64,000 nucleotides of DNA from Brevibacterium sp. CS2 (GTDB lineage: Bacteria; Actinomycetota; Actinomycetes; Actinomycetales; Brevibacteriaceae): positions 930,001 to 994,000 of the forward strand of contig NZ_CP040020.1 of NCBI RefSeq assembly GCF_005280295.1, written 5' to 3'. This document shows, one piece after another, positions 16,899-25,490 of this stretch (positions are counted from its first letter, which is position 1; each line of letters opens with the position of its first letter). Under the pieces are notes generated by a model, which had not been told where the DNA came from, did not search any database, and saw nothing but the letters and a program-made list of their open reading frames with translations. A program made the translations under genes and the position numbers.

Positions 16899-17891
16899 TC
16901 AGTGGGGTCCGGTCGCCCTGATCCCACCCGGGCGGTGCGGCACGAGCACCGGCACCAGTCGGACCAGGAGCACCATGCCGAGGAGCTCGACGAGCGTCTG
17001 CGCGACGACCGCGAGCGGAGCGAGGGCGAGTTCCGCGGGCATGGCGAGGGCGAGCGGCAGGACGACGAGCGAGTTCCGGGTGGCGGTCGAGAAGACCACG
17101 GCGCGCGCACCGGGCACGTCGAGGCGGGCGCTGCGCGCGGCGACCAGCCCAACCCCCACTGCGAGGACGAGGAAGACCGCATAGAGGGGAACGACACGGA
17201 GCACCGCGGTGATCTGCCCGCCGACCGCCGCGATCTGCGAGCCGATGACGACGACGAGGGTCACCATCATCAGCGGCACCATGAGCGCCCCCGAGGCGTC
17301 GGTCGCCACCCGAGCCGCCCGGTGCCGCCGCGCCAGGGCCTGCACGGCGGCTGCCGCCCCGAGGGGCAGGACGATGAGGACGAGGAATGCCCGGCCGAAC
17401 GGAGCGAGGTCGATCGCGGACGCCGCGGTGCCGCCGGTGAATGCGAGGAGATAGGCCGGCAGGAGGAGCATCTGCACGAGCATGAGCAGCGGGGCCGCGG
17501 CGAGGAGCCGGTCGCGCGCGCCTCCCGCGAGACCGGTGAACACGATGACGTAGTCGATGCACGGGGTGAGGAGGACGAGGAGGACGCCCGCCTCGAGTCC
17601 GGGGTCGCCGGTGACGACGCGGGAGAGCGCGAAGGCGATGATCGGGACGACGAGGAAGTTCGCCACGAGGACCGTGAGGAGGAAGCGGACATCGCGCAGC
17701 GCCCGGCCGACGGTGATGAGCGGGATGCCCACGAAGGTGGCGAAGAGGAGCAGGAAGAGCGCAGGCTCGATCGCGTGGGCGAGTGCGGGCGCCTGCGCCG
17801 GCAGACCGAGGCCGATCCCGGCCCCGACGGCGATCGCCACGAGATAGAGGGTGACCTGGTGGCAATCCCACCACTCCACGATTCTCTCCAC
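16899..17891 (-). CDS. SBF-fold (bile acid:sodium symporter/arsenic-resistance-like) transporter
   Basis: About ten hydrophobic helices in 330 residues. Two blocks place it in the BASS/ACR3 superfamily: LLTPCIDYVIVFTGLAGGARD in helix 4, with the conserved Pro-Cys, and FSTATRNSLVVLPLALAMPAE near the end, where family members bind the ion. Databases often label this subgroup 'arsenic resistance protein', and it lies 2 kb from acr3-arsC, but substrate is not proven. GTG 17889-17891 follows GACGAT by six bases, which fits a weak leaderless promoter. It could be cotranscribed with the gamma-glutamyltransferase gene. A terminator-like hairpin separates it from the upstream peptidase gene. Confidence 0.8.
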   Translation of the reverse strand: MERIVEWWDCHQVTLYLVAIAVGAGIGLGLPAQAPALAHAIEPALFLLLFATFVGIPLITVGRALRDVRFLLTVLVANFLVVPIIAFALSRVVTGDPGLEAGVLLVLLTPCIDYVIVFTGLAGGARDRLLAAAPLLMLVQMLLLPAYLLAFTGGTAASAIDLAPFGRAFLVLIVLPLGAAAAVQALARRHRAARVATDASGALMVPLMMVTLVVVIGSQIAAVGGQITAVLRVVPLYAVFLVLAVGVGLVAARSARLDVPGARAVVFSTATRNSLVVLPLALAMPAELALAPLAVVAQTLVELLGMVLLVRLVPVLVPHRPGGIRATGPH

Positions 17892-17978
17892 GGGACCATC
17901 GTCCCAGACGACGCGCGGTGCACCGCAGACGCCGGGCGAGCACCGGCGGGCCCCGCGGGCGGGAGCACCCAGCACGAC

Positions 17979-18008
17979 ACCGCCGCAGTCGGCGATGACT
18001 GCGGCGGT
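17979..18008 (-). terminator. Terminator of the C39-like peptidase gene
   Basis: Two 12-bp perfect arms (ACCGCCGCAGTC) around a 6-base loop, located 43 bases after the peptidase stop codon on the minus strand. Confidence 0.75.
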
Positions 18009-18051
18009 GCCGGTCGTGTGCTCCGAGAGGTGCTGGGAACGGCCGCGGTGC

Positions 18052-18738
18052 TCAGCCGACGACGGTCTGGTGCTGCTCGGCCGGGGACAGGCTGCCCTGG
18101 AAGGTCTCGAGCTGGCCGGCGGTGGCCCGTGCATCGACTCCGGTGTTCGGGTCGAGGATGCGGAATGTGCCGTCGGCGGAGTCGTAGTCGGTGATGACCA
18201 CGGCGTGGACGATGTGCGGGTTGACGCCCTGGGCGGCCCGGTAGTCGTAGACGTAGGGGAGCGCGTCCATGTAGCCGGTGATGATCGCGGACTTGCCGTC
18301 GCGCACCTCGTCGAGGGCGCCGGTGAAGTCGGTGTCGGCATTCGCCGGAACGCCCTGCGCGTCGAGGATGCTGACCATGTGGGCTTCCACGGTCGGTCCC
18401 GAGGCGAGTCCGGTCTGTCCGCGGGCGGTCTCGATCGCAGCGCGCGGCCCCTGATCGTAGCCCTGCGGCTGGTAGCCCTCGGCGAGCATCGCGATGACCG
18501 CGGAGGTGGGGCCGCAGTCGGCGTCCTGAGTGGGCTGGCCCTGGAACTGGTCGATCGCCACGTAGGACGGGCTCTGCGTGCCGGAGGCCTCTGCGGCGGC
18601 GACGGGTGCGGTGCCGAGACCGATCGCGTCGGCCCCGAACCCGAATCCGGTGACCGCGACAGCGCCGGCGGCACCGAGGACGCCGATCCGCTGGAGGAGG
18701 GGACGGGTGGAGGAGTGTGCAGTCTGTACCGTGCGCAT
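18052..18738 (-). CDS. Secreted C39-like cysteine peptidase
   Basis: A 228-residue protein with a signal peptide (RPLLQRIGVLGAAGAVAVTGFGFG, cleavage near PVAAAEA). The mature part begins YVAIDQFQGQPTQDADCGPTSAVIAML, where Cys75 in DCGPTS is the expected nucleophile, and later has HIVHAVVITDYDSADGTFRILDPNTG, giving the catalytic His and Asp/Asn. This is the C39_2/papain-like fold seen in secreted actinobacterial proteins of unknown substrate. ATG 18736-18738 is preceded by AAAGG about ten bases upstream; earlier in-frame starts would add sequence that is not signal-like. Monocistronic, with its own terminator. Confidence 0.8.
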   Translation of the reverse strand: MRTVQTAHSSTRPLLQRIGVLGAAGAVAVTGFGFGADAIGLGTAPVAAAEASGTQSPSYVAIDQFQGQPTQDADCGPTSAVIAMLAEGYQPQGYDQGPRAAIETARGQTGLASGPTVEAHMVSILDAQGVPANADTDFTGALDEVRDGKSAIITGYMDALPYVYDYRAAQGVNPHIVHAVVITDYDSADGTFRILDPNTGVDARATAGQLETFQGSLSPAEQHQTVVG

Positions 18739-19161
18739 GAGTCTCGAACCTTTCGTATGGATTCCGTTTCGCAGCGGGCCGCGAGCTGTGATCGCGACCA
18801 CGCCTACAACGCTGTCACCGGCGGATTCGGCCGTCAAGCGGGCCTGCGATGCCGCCGGTGAACGCCAGGTGGACGGCATTTCGGAAATCGGTGCGTTGAC
18901 GCTTCAACGATCGGGGCCGAGGCGCTCGCGCCTGCGCGTCGCCGCCCACAGCCTTCAATCAGTGTGCGACTCGATTTGAATACCTCTGTACTCGCTGGGA
19001 ATGCACGCGACCGGGGCGCGGGAGGGGGAGGCCGGGGTCCATGACCCGGGGACCCACCGCGACCGGCTCGTCCCCTACCGCCGAGGTGCGAGTCGGGTCA
19101 GACTGGCAGGAGCATCACCGGTCGCAGTCGACGGCCGGCACCGAGGGGGCAGGAGGCGCAC
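18739..19161. other. Intergenic region between divergent genes
   Basis: About 420 bases between the C39-like peptidase gene and the monooxygenase gene. It should hold both promoters. I see no strong hairpin, repeat or small gene; the right end carries the AGGAGG ribosome site of the monooxygenase (around 19150). Confidence 0.4.
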
Positions 19162-20378
19162 ATGCGGATCGGGATCGTGGGAGCAGGGATCGGCGGGCTG
19201 TGCGCGGCGATCGGGCTGCAGCGCGCGGGAGCGCAGGTGACGGTGTTCGAGCAGGCTCCGGTGCTCCGCGCCGGCGGGTCGGGTCTGTCCGTGTTCGCCA
19301 ATGGACTCCGCGCCCTCGACGTCATCGGTGCCGGGGACGCTTTCCGGCAGGCCACCTCGGCCGAGGTGCGGGAGCTGCGCGGAGGGCAGCGCCGGCCCGA
19401 CGGCGCCTGGCTCGCGCGCATCCCCATCGAGGCCGTCGCGGAGCTCCGGGTCATCGACCGGGCGGTGCTCCACGATCTCCTCCTCGACCACCTCGCCCCC
19501 GGCACGGTGCGCTCGGGATGCCGCATTGTCCGGGGGATCCCGACGGGTCCGTGGTTGTGGACCCGGGCAGGGAGCCCGAGGCAGACGGCGCCCCGGCCCC
19601 CGGACAGGACGCCGAGGCCGGGCCGTCCGGGACATCGGACGAATCCTTCGACCTCGTCGTCGCCGCCGACGGGCTGCGGAGCACGGTCCGGCGCTCCTGG
19701 CCGGGCGACCCCGGCATCCGGTACGCCGGCTACTCCGCGTGGCGGGGCATCACCGACCGGCCGGTGGACCTGCACGGCGAGGCCGGGGAGACCTGGGGCA
19801 TCAGGCAGCGCTTCGGCCTGGCACCCCTGTCCGACGGGCGCGTGTACTGGTTCGCGGTGGCGACGATGGCACAGGACGTGCGGATCGAGGACGAGATGGC
19901 GGCAGTCCGCGCGACGTTCGGGCACTGGCACGCACCCATCCCCGCGCTGCTCGAGGCGACGCCCGCGGACCGCGTCCACCGGTTGCCGATCAACGAGCTC
20001 GCCGGTCCGCTCCCGTCCTACGTCCGCGGCCGGACGGTGCTGCTCGGCGACGCCGCGCACGCCATGACACCGAACCTGGGACAGGGCGGGGGCCAGGCGA
20101 TGGAGGACGCCGCCGTCCTCACCGTGGCGCTCGGCGGGCTCGCGCGGGATGACGCCCCAGATCCGGTGCAAGTGGGCTCCGCGCTCGCCCGCTACGACGC
20201 CCTGCGCCGACCGCGCTCCCAGCGCATCGCCCGGATGTCGCGCCTGGTGGGACAGATGGGGCACGTGCGGGGTGCTGCGGTGAGCCGGGTCCGAGACCAG
20301 GTGCTCCGCCTCACCCCGGAGCGCGCGCTCGTCCGGCAGATCCGACAGGTGCAGGGTTGGGAGCCGCCGGCGGGGTGA
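19162..20378 (+). pseudogene. FAD-dependent monooxygenase interrupted by a frameshift
   Basis: Two frames together encode one aromatic-ring hydroxylase of the p-hydroxybenzoate hydroxylase type. The first frame gives the FAD-binding start MRIGIVGAGIGGLCAAIGL and VFEQAPVLRAGGSGLSVFANG up to GCRIVRG; the second resumes DPDGSVVV and carries DLVVAADGLRSTVRR and the second FAD motif LLGDAAHAMTPNLGQGGGQAMEDA. The switch falls at a run of five G at about 19531-19536: one extra G restores VRGDPDG. ATG 19162 has AGGAGG just upstream. Without the shift the protein is 300-odd residues of which half is wrong, so it is either a recent pseudogene, a phase-variable tract or a sequencing slip. It converges on the aminotransferase gene. 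Confidence 0.85.
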
Positions 20379-20420
20379 GGGCGGGCCGAGGGCCGCTCGG
20401 CGCCCCTCGGCCCACGCCCC

Positions 20421-21806
20421 TCAGGCCACGTGCGCGTCTGCCACTGCGAGCGCCTCGTCGAGCACCTCGAGACCGCGGATCACGTCCTCGTCCGGGGTGT
20501 TGAGCGGCGGCACGACGTGGATGCGGTTGAAGTTCGCGAACGCCAGCACACCGCCGGCCAGCAGTGCCTTCATGAGCTCCGCCATCGCCTTCGAGCTGCC
20601 GCCGTAGGGCGCCAGCGGCTCCCGGGTCGTCCGATCCTTGACGAGCTCGACCGCCCAGAAGCACCCGAGACCGCGCACATCACCCACGGACGGGTGGCGC
20701 TCGGCGATCTCCCGCAGGCGCGGGCCGATGACATCGGTTCCGAGCCGTGCGGCGTTCTCGACCATCCCCTCCTCGCGCATCGCGGTGATCGTCGCGACCG
20801 CCGCCGCGCAGGCGAGCGGGTGACCCGAGTAGGTCAGGCCGCCCGGATAGGTGCGATCGACGAAGGTCTCGTAGATCGGCCGGGAGATCGCCACCCCGCC
20901 CAGCGGCACGTACCCGGAGTTGACCCCCTTGGCGAAGGTGATGAGGTCCGGGGCGACGTCCCAGTGGTCGACGGCGAACCAGGCGCCGGTCCGCCCGAAC
21001 CCGGCCATGACCTCATCGGCGATGTAGACGATCCCGTGCTTCCGGGTGAGCTCCCGGACGCCTGCGAGGTACCCCGGCGGCGGCGCATAGATCCCGGCCG
21101 TGCCGGGCACGGTCTCGAGGACCAGGGCGGCGATCCGGTCCGGTCCCTCGAGGAGGATCATGTCCTCGAGGTGGCGCAGCGCCCGCTCGGTCTCCTGCTC
21201 CTCGGTCTCCGATCCGAAGTAGCTCCGATACGGGTAGGCGGGCATGAAATGGACGACGCCTTCGGCCGAGTAGTCGTTGGGGAACCGGCGCGGATCACCG
21301 GTGACGTTGACCGCGAGCTGCGTCCCGCCGTGATAGCTGCGGTACGCCGAGAGCACCTTGTGACGGCCCGTGTGCAGCCGCGCCATGCGGATCGCGTGCT
21401 CGTTCGCATCCGCCCCGCCGTTGGTGAAGAACACGTGGTCGAGCCCGTCCGGTGTGAGCTCGGTGATGAGGCGCGCAGCCTCGGAGCGGGCATCGTTGAC
21501 GTGCTGCGGGGCGATGGTGCAGAGCTTCCCCGCCTGCTCCTGGATCGCGGCCACGACGGCCGGGTGCTGATGGCCGATGTTCGTATTCACGAGCTGGGAG
21601 GAGAAGTCGAGGAGCTCGCGCCCCTCGCCGTCCCACACCCGGGAGCCCTCGGCCCGGAGCACCGTCATCGGGGAGAACGGTCCCTGGGCCTGCCAGGAGT
21701 GGAAGACGTGCGCCCGGTCGAGTTCATGGGCGCGCCGGCCGGCATCGATCTCGGCCTCGGTGATCGCGGCCTCGGATCGAGTGGTGGATTCGACGGTGGT
21801 GGTCAT
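20421..21806 (-). CDS. Class III pyridoxal-phosphate aminotransferase (omega-amino acid type)
   Basis: A 461-residue fold-type I enzyme that moves an amino group from an omega-amino acid (beta-alanine, taurine or similar) to pyruvate or 2-oxoglutarate. Visible are FSSQLVNTNIGHQHPAVVAAI, FFTNGGADANEHAIRMAR (phosphate-binding), SYHGGT, IADEVMAGFGRTG with the Asp that holds the ring nitrogen, and TFAKGVNSGYVPLGG with the Schiff-base Lys. ATG 21804-21806 follows GAAGGA. It lies 27 bases after the mmsA remnant on the same strand: the usual pairing makes a semialdehyde and then an acyl-CoA, so the operon was probably for beta-alanine or a related compound. Since mmsA has lost its 5' end and promoter, expression of this gene may be altered. 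Confidence 0.88.
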   Translation of the reverse strand: MTTTVESTTRSEAAITEAEIDAGRRAHELDRAHVFHSWQAQGPFSPMTVLRAEGSRVWDGEGRELLDFSSQLVNTNIGHQHPAVVAAIQEQAGKLCTIAPQHVNDARSEAARLITELTPDGLDHVFFTNGGADANEHAIRMARLHTGRHKVLSAYRSYHGGTQLAVNVTGDPRRFPNDYSAEGVVHFMPAYPYRSYFGSETEEQETERALRHLEDMILLEGPDRIAALVLETVPGTAGIYAPPPGYLAGVRELTRKHGIVYIADEVMAGFGRTGAWFAVDHWDVAPDLITFAKGVNSGYVPLGGVAISRPIYETFVDRTYPGGLTYSGHPLACAAAVATITAMREEGMVENAARLGTDVIGPRLREIAERHPSVGDVRGLGCFWAVELVKDRTTREPLAPYGGSSKAMAELMKALLAGGVLAFANFNRIHVVPPLNTPDEDVIRGLEVLDEALAVADAHVA

Positions 21807-21833
21807 GGTGTGTCCTTCAGGTTCGGGTGCCGC

Positions 21834-23102
21834 TCAGGCGTTGGTCGGGAATCCGAGGTTGATGCCGCCGTGGCTGGGATCGAGCCAGCGCTTGGTGACG
21901 ACCTTGCCGCGGGTGAAGAAGTGGACGCCCTCGGTGCCGTGGGCGTGGGTGTCGCCGAACAGCGAGTTCTTCCAGCCGCCGAACGAGTAGTACGCCATCG
22001 GCACCGGGATCGGGACGTTGACGCCGATCATCCCGACCTGGACCTCGTTCTCGAACCGCCGGGCGGCACCGCCGTCGTTCGTGAAGATCGCCGTGCCGTT
22101 CCCGTAGGGGTTCGCATTGATGAGTTCGAGCCCCTCGTCGTATCCGGCGACCCGCACGACGGAGAGCACCGGCCCGAAGATCTCGTCGGTGTAGATCGAC
22201 ATCTCCGGAGTGACTGCGTCGAACAGGGTCGGTGCGACGAAGAAGCCTTCGCCGTCGGCGTCGACCTCCGGCGAGCGGCCGTCGACGACGAGGGTCGCGC
22301 CGGCTTCCACCCCGGCGTCGATGTACCCGGTGACCTTGTCCCGGTGGGCGGCGGTGATGAGCGGACCGATGTCGGTATCACGGGTCCCGTCGCCGGTGCG
22401 CAGCGTGCGGGTGCGCTCCGCGATCTTCTCCACGAGCGCGTCAGCGATCGAGTCGACCGCGACGACCGCGGAGATCGCCATGCACCGTTCACCGGCCGCC
22501 CCGTAGCCGGCGTTGACCGCCGCGTCGGCTGCGAGGTCGAGGTCGGCATCGGGGAGGACGAGCATGTGGTTCTTCGCCCCGCCGAGCGCCTGCACCCGCT
22601 TTCCGGCTGCGGTCGCGGTCTCGTAGACGTACCGGGCGATCGGCGTGGAGCCGACGAACGACACCGAGGCGACCCGCTCGTCGGTGAGGAGCGTGTCGAC
22701 GGCCTCCTTGTCGCCGTGGACGACGGTGAAGACGCCGTCCGGCAGGCCCGCCTCCTGCCACAGGGCGGCGATCCAGTTGGCGGCCGAGGGATCCTTCTCC
22801 GAGGGCTTGAGCACGACGGTGTTGCCGGCCGCGATCGCGATGGGGAAGAACCACATCGGCACCATCGCCGGGAAGTTGAACGGCGAGATGATCGCGGACA
22901 CCCCGACCGGCTGGCGCAGCGAATGGACGTCGACCCCGGAGGACGCGTTCTCGGTGTGGCCGCCCTTGAGGAGGTGCGGCATGCCGCACGCGAACTCGAC
23001 GACCTCCTGGCCGCGGCTGATCTCACCGAGCGCATCGGCGAGCACCTCTGCCTGCTGCTCGGCGACCGGTGCCCGCTGCCGGTGCGGGAACGCCGGCCGC
23101 AC
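21834..23102 (-). pseudogene. mmsA: Methylmalonate-semialdehyde dehydrogenase, 5'-truncated
   Basis: CoA-acylating aldehyde dehydrogenase that turns (methyl)malonate semialdehyde into propionyl- or acetyl-CoA. From VLADALGEISRGQEVVEFACG onward the match to MmsA is complete: FNFPAMVPMWFFP, KPSEKDPS, FVGSTPIARYV, GGAKNHMLVLPDADLD, catalytic Cys in GERCMAISAVV, and FFTRGKVVTKRW. But only about 405 of the usual 500 residues are present: the first hundred or so (with the WIGG start and the first helices of the NAD domain) are missing, replaced by about 16 unrelated residues. Upstream bases belong to the divergent thioredoxin gene's leader. I read this as a deletion remnant; misassembly is the alternative. 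Confidence 0.75.
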
Positions 23103-23152
23103 CGATCCGCATCTCCCACTCGAGAACCATCGATCCCGAAAGGACCGCAGAC

Positions 23153-23515
23153 ATGACCACCATCGATCTCACCGGCGACACCTTCGCCCGGACGATCGCC
23201 GACCAGGACATCGTGCTCGTCGACTTCTGGGCGAGCTGGTGCGGGCCGTGCCGGATGTTCGCCCCGGTGTTCGAGGCGGCCTCCGCCGAGCATTCCGACA
23301 TCGTCTTCGCCAAGGTCGACACCGAGGCCGAGCAGGCGCTCGCCTCCGCCGCCCGGATCACCTCGATCCCCACCCTCATGGCGTTCCGCGAAGGCGTGCT
23401 CGTCTTCTCCCAGCCCGGTGCGCTGCCGGCTGCGGCGCTCGAAGAGCTCATTCAGAAGGTCAAGGATCTCGACATGGAGGAGATCCACCGGGCCGTCGCC
23501 GCACAGCAGGCCTGA
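23153..23515 (+). CDS. trxA: Thioredoxin
   Basis: A 120-residue cytoplasmic thioredoxin: VLVDFWASWCGPCRMFAPVFE with the redox pair Cys30/Cys33, then the cis-Pro segment ITSIPTLMAFREG. It reduces protein disulfides or, in this context, possibly persulfides. ATG 23153 follows AAAGGA. It heads a close cluster with a CstR-like repressor and a small Cys-rich protein, and diverges from the damaged mmsA; its leader runs to the edge of that remnant, so the deletion that removed the mmsA start may have juxtaposed this cluster. The C-terminal 15 residues (DLDMEEIHRAVAAQQA) extend slightly beyond the standard fold. Confidence 0.92.
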   Translation: MTTIDLTGDTFARTIADQDIVLVDFWASWCGPCRMFAPVFEAASAEHSDIVFAKVDTEAEQALASAARITSIPTLMAFREGVLVFSQPGALPAAALEELIQKVKDLDMEEIHRAVAAQQA

Positions 23516-23581
23516 CACCCGTCTCCAGCGCAGGGGCCCCGACCGGGGCACCCTGCCGGGCAACCAGAAAGCGAGACCGAC

Positions 23582-23860
23582 ATGCGAACAGCCGATCCCG
23601 ACACCCAGCGCAAGATCCTCAACCGCCTCAAGCGGGCGCGCGGGCAGCTCGACGCCGTGATCCGCGCCGTCGAGACCCAGGGCTCCTGCCGCGAGGTCGT
23701 CACCCAGCTCGCCGCGGTGTCCACGGCCGTCGACCGGGCCGGCTTCATGGTCGTGTCCTCGGCCATGCAGCACTGCCTCATCGACCCGGAGGGTGCCGCC
23801 GAGGACGAGGACGGCCTCACCACCGACGAGCTCGAGAAGCTGTTCCTCTCACTGTCCTGA
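23582..23860 (+). CDS. CsoR/FrmR-family repressor, CstR-like
   Basis: A 92-residue all-helical repressor of the DUF156 family (ILNRLKRARGQLDAVIRAVE). Comparison with copper-sensing CsoR shows two conserved cysteines, Cys36 (GSCREVV) and Cys65 (MQHCL), but Ala61 where CsoR needs its copper-ligand His. Loss of that His while keeping both Cys is the pattern of CstR, which senses persulfides by forming Cys-Cys linkages. That and the neighbouring thioredoxin point to reactive-sulfur sensing rather than copper; the true copper CsoR is at 63244-63561. The C-terminal tail is acidic (AAEDEDGLTTDELEKL). Confidence 0.8.
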   Translation: MRTADPDTQRKILNRLKRARGQLDAVIRAVETQGSCREVVTQLAAVSTAVDRAGFMVVSSAMQHCLIDPEGAAEDEDGLTTDELEKLFLSLS

Positions 23861-23964
23861 CACCCACCGGCGCGGCCGTCCATCCGGATCGGCCGCCATC
23901 GACCGCGCCCGACGGGCAGCGGACCCCCGATCACCTGTGCACCACCGACGAAAGGACCACGATC

Positions 23965-24138
23965 ATGTGCCGAGCAGTGACCTGCAAGAAGTGCGGAAAG
24001 ACCACCTGGGCCGGCTGCGGCCAGCACGTCGACCAGGTGATGAAGGGCGTCCCGCGCGCCGATCGGTGCAGCGGGCACCCGAAGGGCGAGAAGGGAGCCG
24101 GGAAGCCGGGATTCCTCGCCCGGCTCCTCGGCCGCTGA
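23965..24138 (+). CDS. Small Cys-rich zinc-ribbon-like protein
   Basis: A 57-residue protein beginning MCRAVTCKKCGKTTWAGCGQHV, with Cys at 2, 7, 10, 18 and 35 and His at 21 and 38, so it could bind zinc or carry a persulfide. A basic Gly/Lys-rich linker and a short hydrophobic end (GFLARLLGR) follow. Start ATG 23965 has AAAGGA at 23951-23956. The same small protein is, as far as I know, conserved near thioredoxin-type genes in actinobacteria, but no function has been shown. It lies 104 bases after the CstR-like gene and is probably in the same regulon. Confidence 0.75.
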   Translation: MCRAVTCKKCGKTTWAGCGQHVDQVMKGVPRADRCSGHPKGEKGAGKPGFLARLLGR

Positions 24139-24264
24139 GACGGACGGCACCCACCGAGCGGCCGCCCGACGGGACCGCTGCACCCGCCGCCCCCCGCAGT
24201 CCGGTCGCCCGGTAGGGTCGAGGGTTAAGCCGACCGCCTTCGGCACCCCAGGATTGGAGCCACC

Positions 24265-24462
24265 GTGGACAAACCCAGAGGACAGGACAGCTTCTCCCGG
24301 TCCTACCGATTCTTCGCCCGGATCGAGTACATCCTGCTCCACGTCTTCGGCCCCTCGACGGGCAACGGACGCAACGATCCGCGGGTGCGCAACCGCCGCG
24401 AGTACGAGCGCCGCCGCGAGCTCCACGAGCAGTGGCTCGCCTCGCAGGGCTCCAGCACCTGA
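24265..24462 (+). CDS. Small conserved hypothetical protein
   Basis: A 65-residue basic protein (FARIEYILLHVFGPSTGN followed by NDPRVRNRREYERRRELHEQW) without membrane segment or signal. The middle has a short amphipathic helix and the second half is charged and helical. GTG 24265 is preceded by GGAG (24257-24260); a TAGGGT at 24213-24218 could be its -10. Codon use (G/C third positions) supports a real gene. It resembles short proteins annotated as hypothetical in Micrococcales; no role can be given. Confidence 0.65.
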   Translation: MDKPRGQDSFSRSYRFFARIEYILLHVFGPSTGNGRNDPRVRNRREYERRRELHEQWLASQGSST

Positions 24463-24529
24463 GAACACGGTGGAGGGCCGCAGTCCTCCTATCGAGGATC
24501 AGGCCGCGCCGCCGCGATACCCTCGCTCC

Positions 24530-25423
24530 ATGCCGCCCCGCTTCGTCACCGACGCGCACATCCGCGCCCATCTCACGCCCCGGCTCGCCATCGAGACCAT
24601 GCTCGCCGCGCTCGCCGACCACGGCCGAGGCGCCCTCACGGCACCCGCCCGCGTCACCGCAGGACCGCTGGTCTTCACCGCCGGCGCCACGCCCACCCAT
24701 CACGGCTACCGGTCCTATGCCGCCGCCGGCGGGCCGGCCGCAGAGCAGGTCGTCGTAGCCCACAGCGCGGAATCCGGCGCGGTCGAGGCGATCGCGGTGG
24801 GGAACCTCCTGGGCCCGCGCCGCACGGGCGCACTCGGAGGTGCGGCCGCCTCGCTGCTCGCTGGGCCGGGGCCGCACACCGTGGCGGTCATCGGCTCCGG
24901 CGTGCAGGCCCGCAACCAGCTGTGGGCATTCGGCGGCGTCCTCGACATCGCCGAGGTGCGCATCCACTCGCCCCGCGTGGCCCGCCGCGAGCGTCTGGCC
25001 GAGCACGCCCGCACGGTGCTCGGCCTGCCCGCCCGGGCGTACGCCGCGGCGGCGGAGGCGGTGGGCGCGGCGACCATCGTCGTCCTCGCCACGGACTCCG
25101 CGAGCCCGGTGATCGACGCCGCCGGGCTCGCCCCCGATGTCCTCGTCCACACGCTCGGGGTCGCGGCCGGCGGTCGCAGCGAGATCCCGCCCGAACTGCT
25201 CGCCGGAGCGTTCGTCACCGCCGATTCCCCGGCCCAGCACCTCAGCGAGGCCGACCCGCTGTTGCCACCCGGCGGGGCCGAGGCGATCGTGCCGCTCGGG
25301 CGGGTGGCCGCCGGACTCGTGCAGGCCCCGCTCACCGGTCGGCGGGTCTACCTGTCCCGCGGGCTCGCCGGGACCGAGGTGGCGCTGCTCGCCGCGATCG
25401 GTGCTGCGGCGGCTGCCGGCTGA
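24530..25423 (+). CDS. Ornithine cyclodeaminase/mu-crystallin family protein
   Basis: NAD(P)-dependent fold of the OCD/mu-crystallin family, whose members deaminate ornithine to proline, reduce ketimines, or dehydrogenate amino acids. Visible are GPLVFTAGATPTHHGYRSY, LGPRRTGALGGAAASLLA, the Rossmann dinucleotide-binding turn VAVIGSGVQARNQL and the C-terminal LAGTEVALLAAIGAA. At 297 residues it is slightly short; the substrate-binding Lys/Arg of true ornithine cyclodeaminase is not clearly recognisable, so activity is uncertain. ATG 24530 follows TACCCT (24518-24523) by six bases: a leaderless mRNA. Confidence 0.8.
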   Translation: MPPRFVTDAHIRAHLTPRLAIETMLAALADHGRGALTAPARVTAGPLVFTAGATPTHHGYRSYAAAGGPAAEQVVVAHSAESGAVEAIAVGNLLGPRRTGALGGAAASLLAGPGPHTVAVIGSGVQARNQLWAFGGVLDIAEVRIHSPRVARRERLAEHARTVLGLPARAYAAAAEAVGAATIVVLATDSASPVIDAAGLAPDVLVHTLGVAAGGRSEIPPELLAGAFVTADSPAQHLSEADPLLPPGGAEAIVPLGRVAAGLVQAPLTGRRVYLSRGLAGTEVALLAAIGAAAAAG

Positions 25424-25438
25424 TCGATGGCGCAGCGA

Positions 25439-25490
25439 CCGGCTCAATCCACCGGCTCAGCCCTCCGGCTCAACCCACCGGCTCAGTCCC
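25439..25490 (+). repeat. Four tandem copies of a 13-base unit
   Basis: CCGGCTCARYCCN is repeated at 25439, 25452, 25465 and 25478 with exact period 13. The last copy overlaps the stop codon of the convergent minus-strand gene at 25483. Confidence 0.85.

Noticed and set aside
20430..23156. A 908-codon plus-strand frame opposite the aminotransferase and mmsA
   Set aside because: Antisense shadow; the minus-strand frames carry all the conserved enzyme motifs.
23582..23860. Second copper-sensing CsoR
   Set aside because: The ligand His of the copper site is replaced by Ala61; the pattern fits a CstR-like sensor better.
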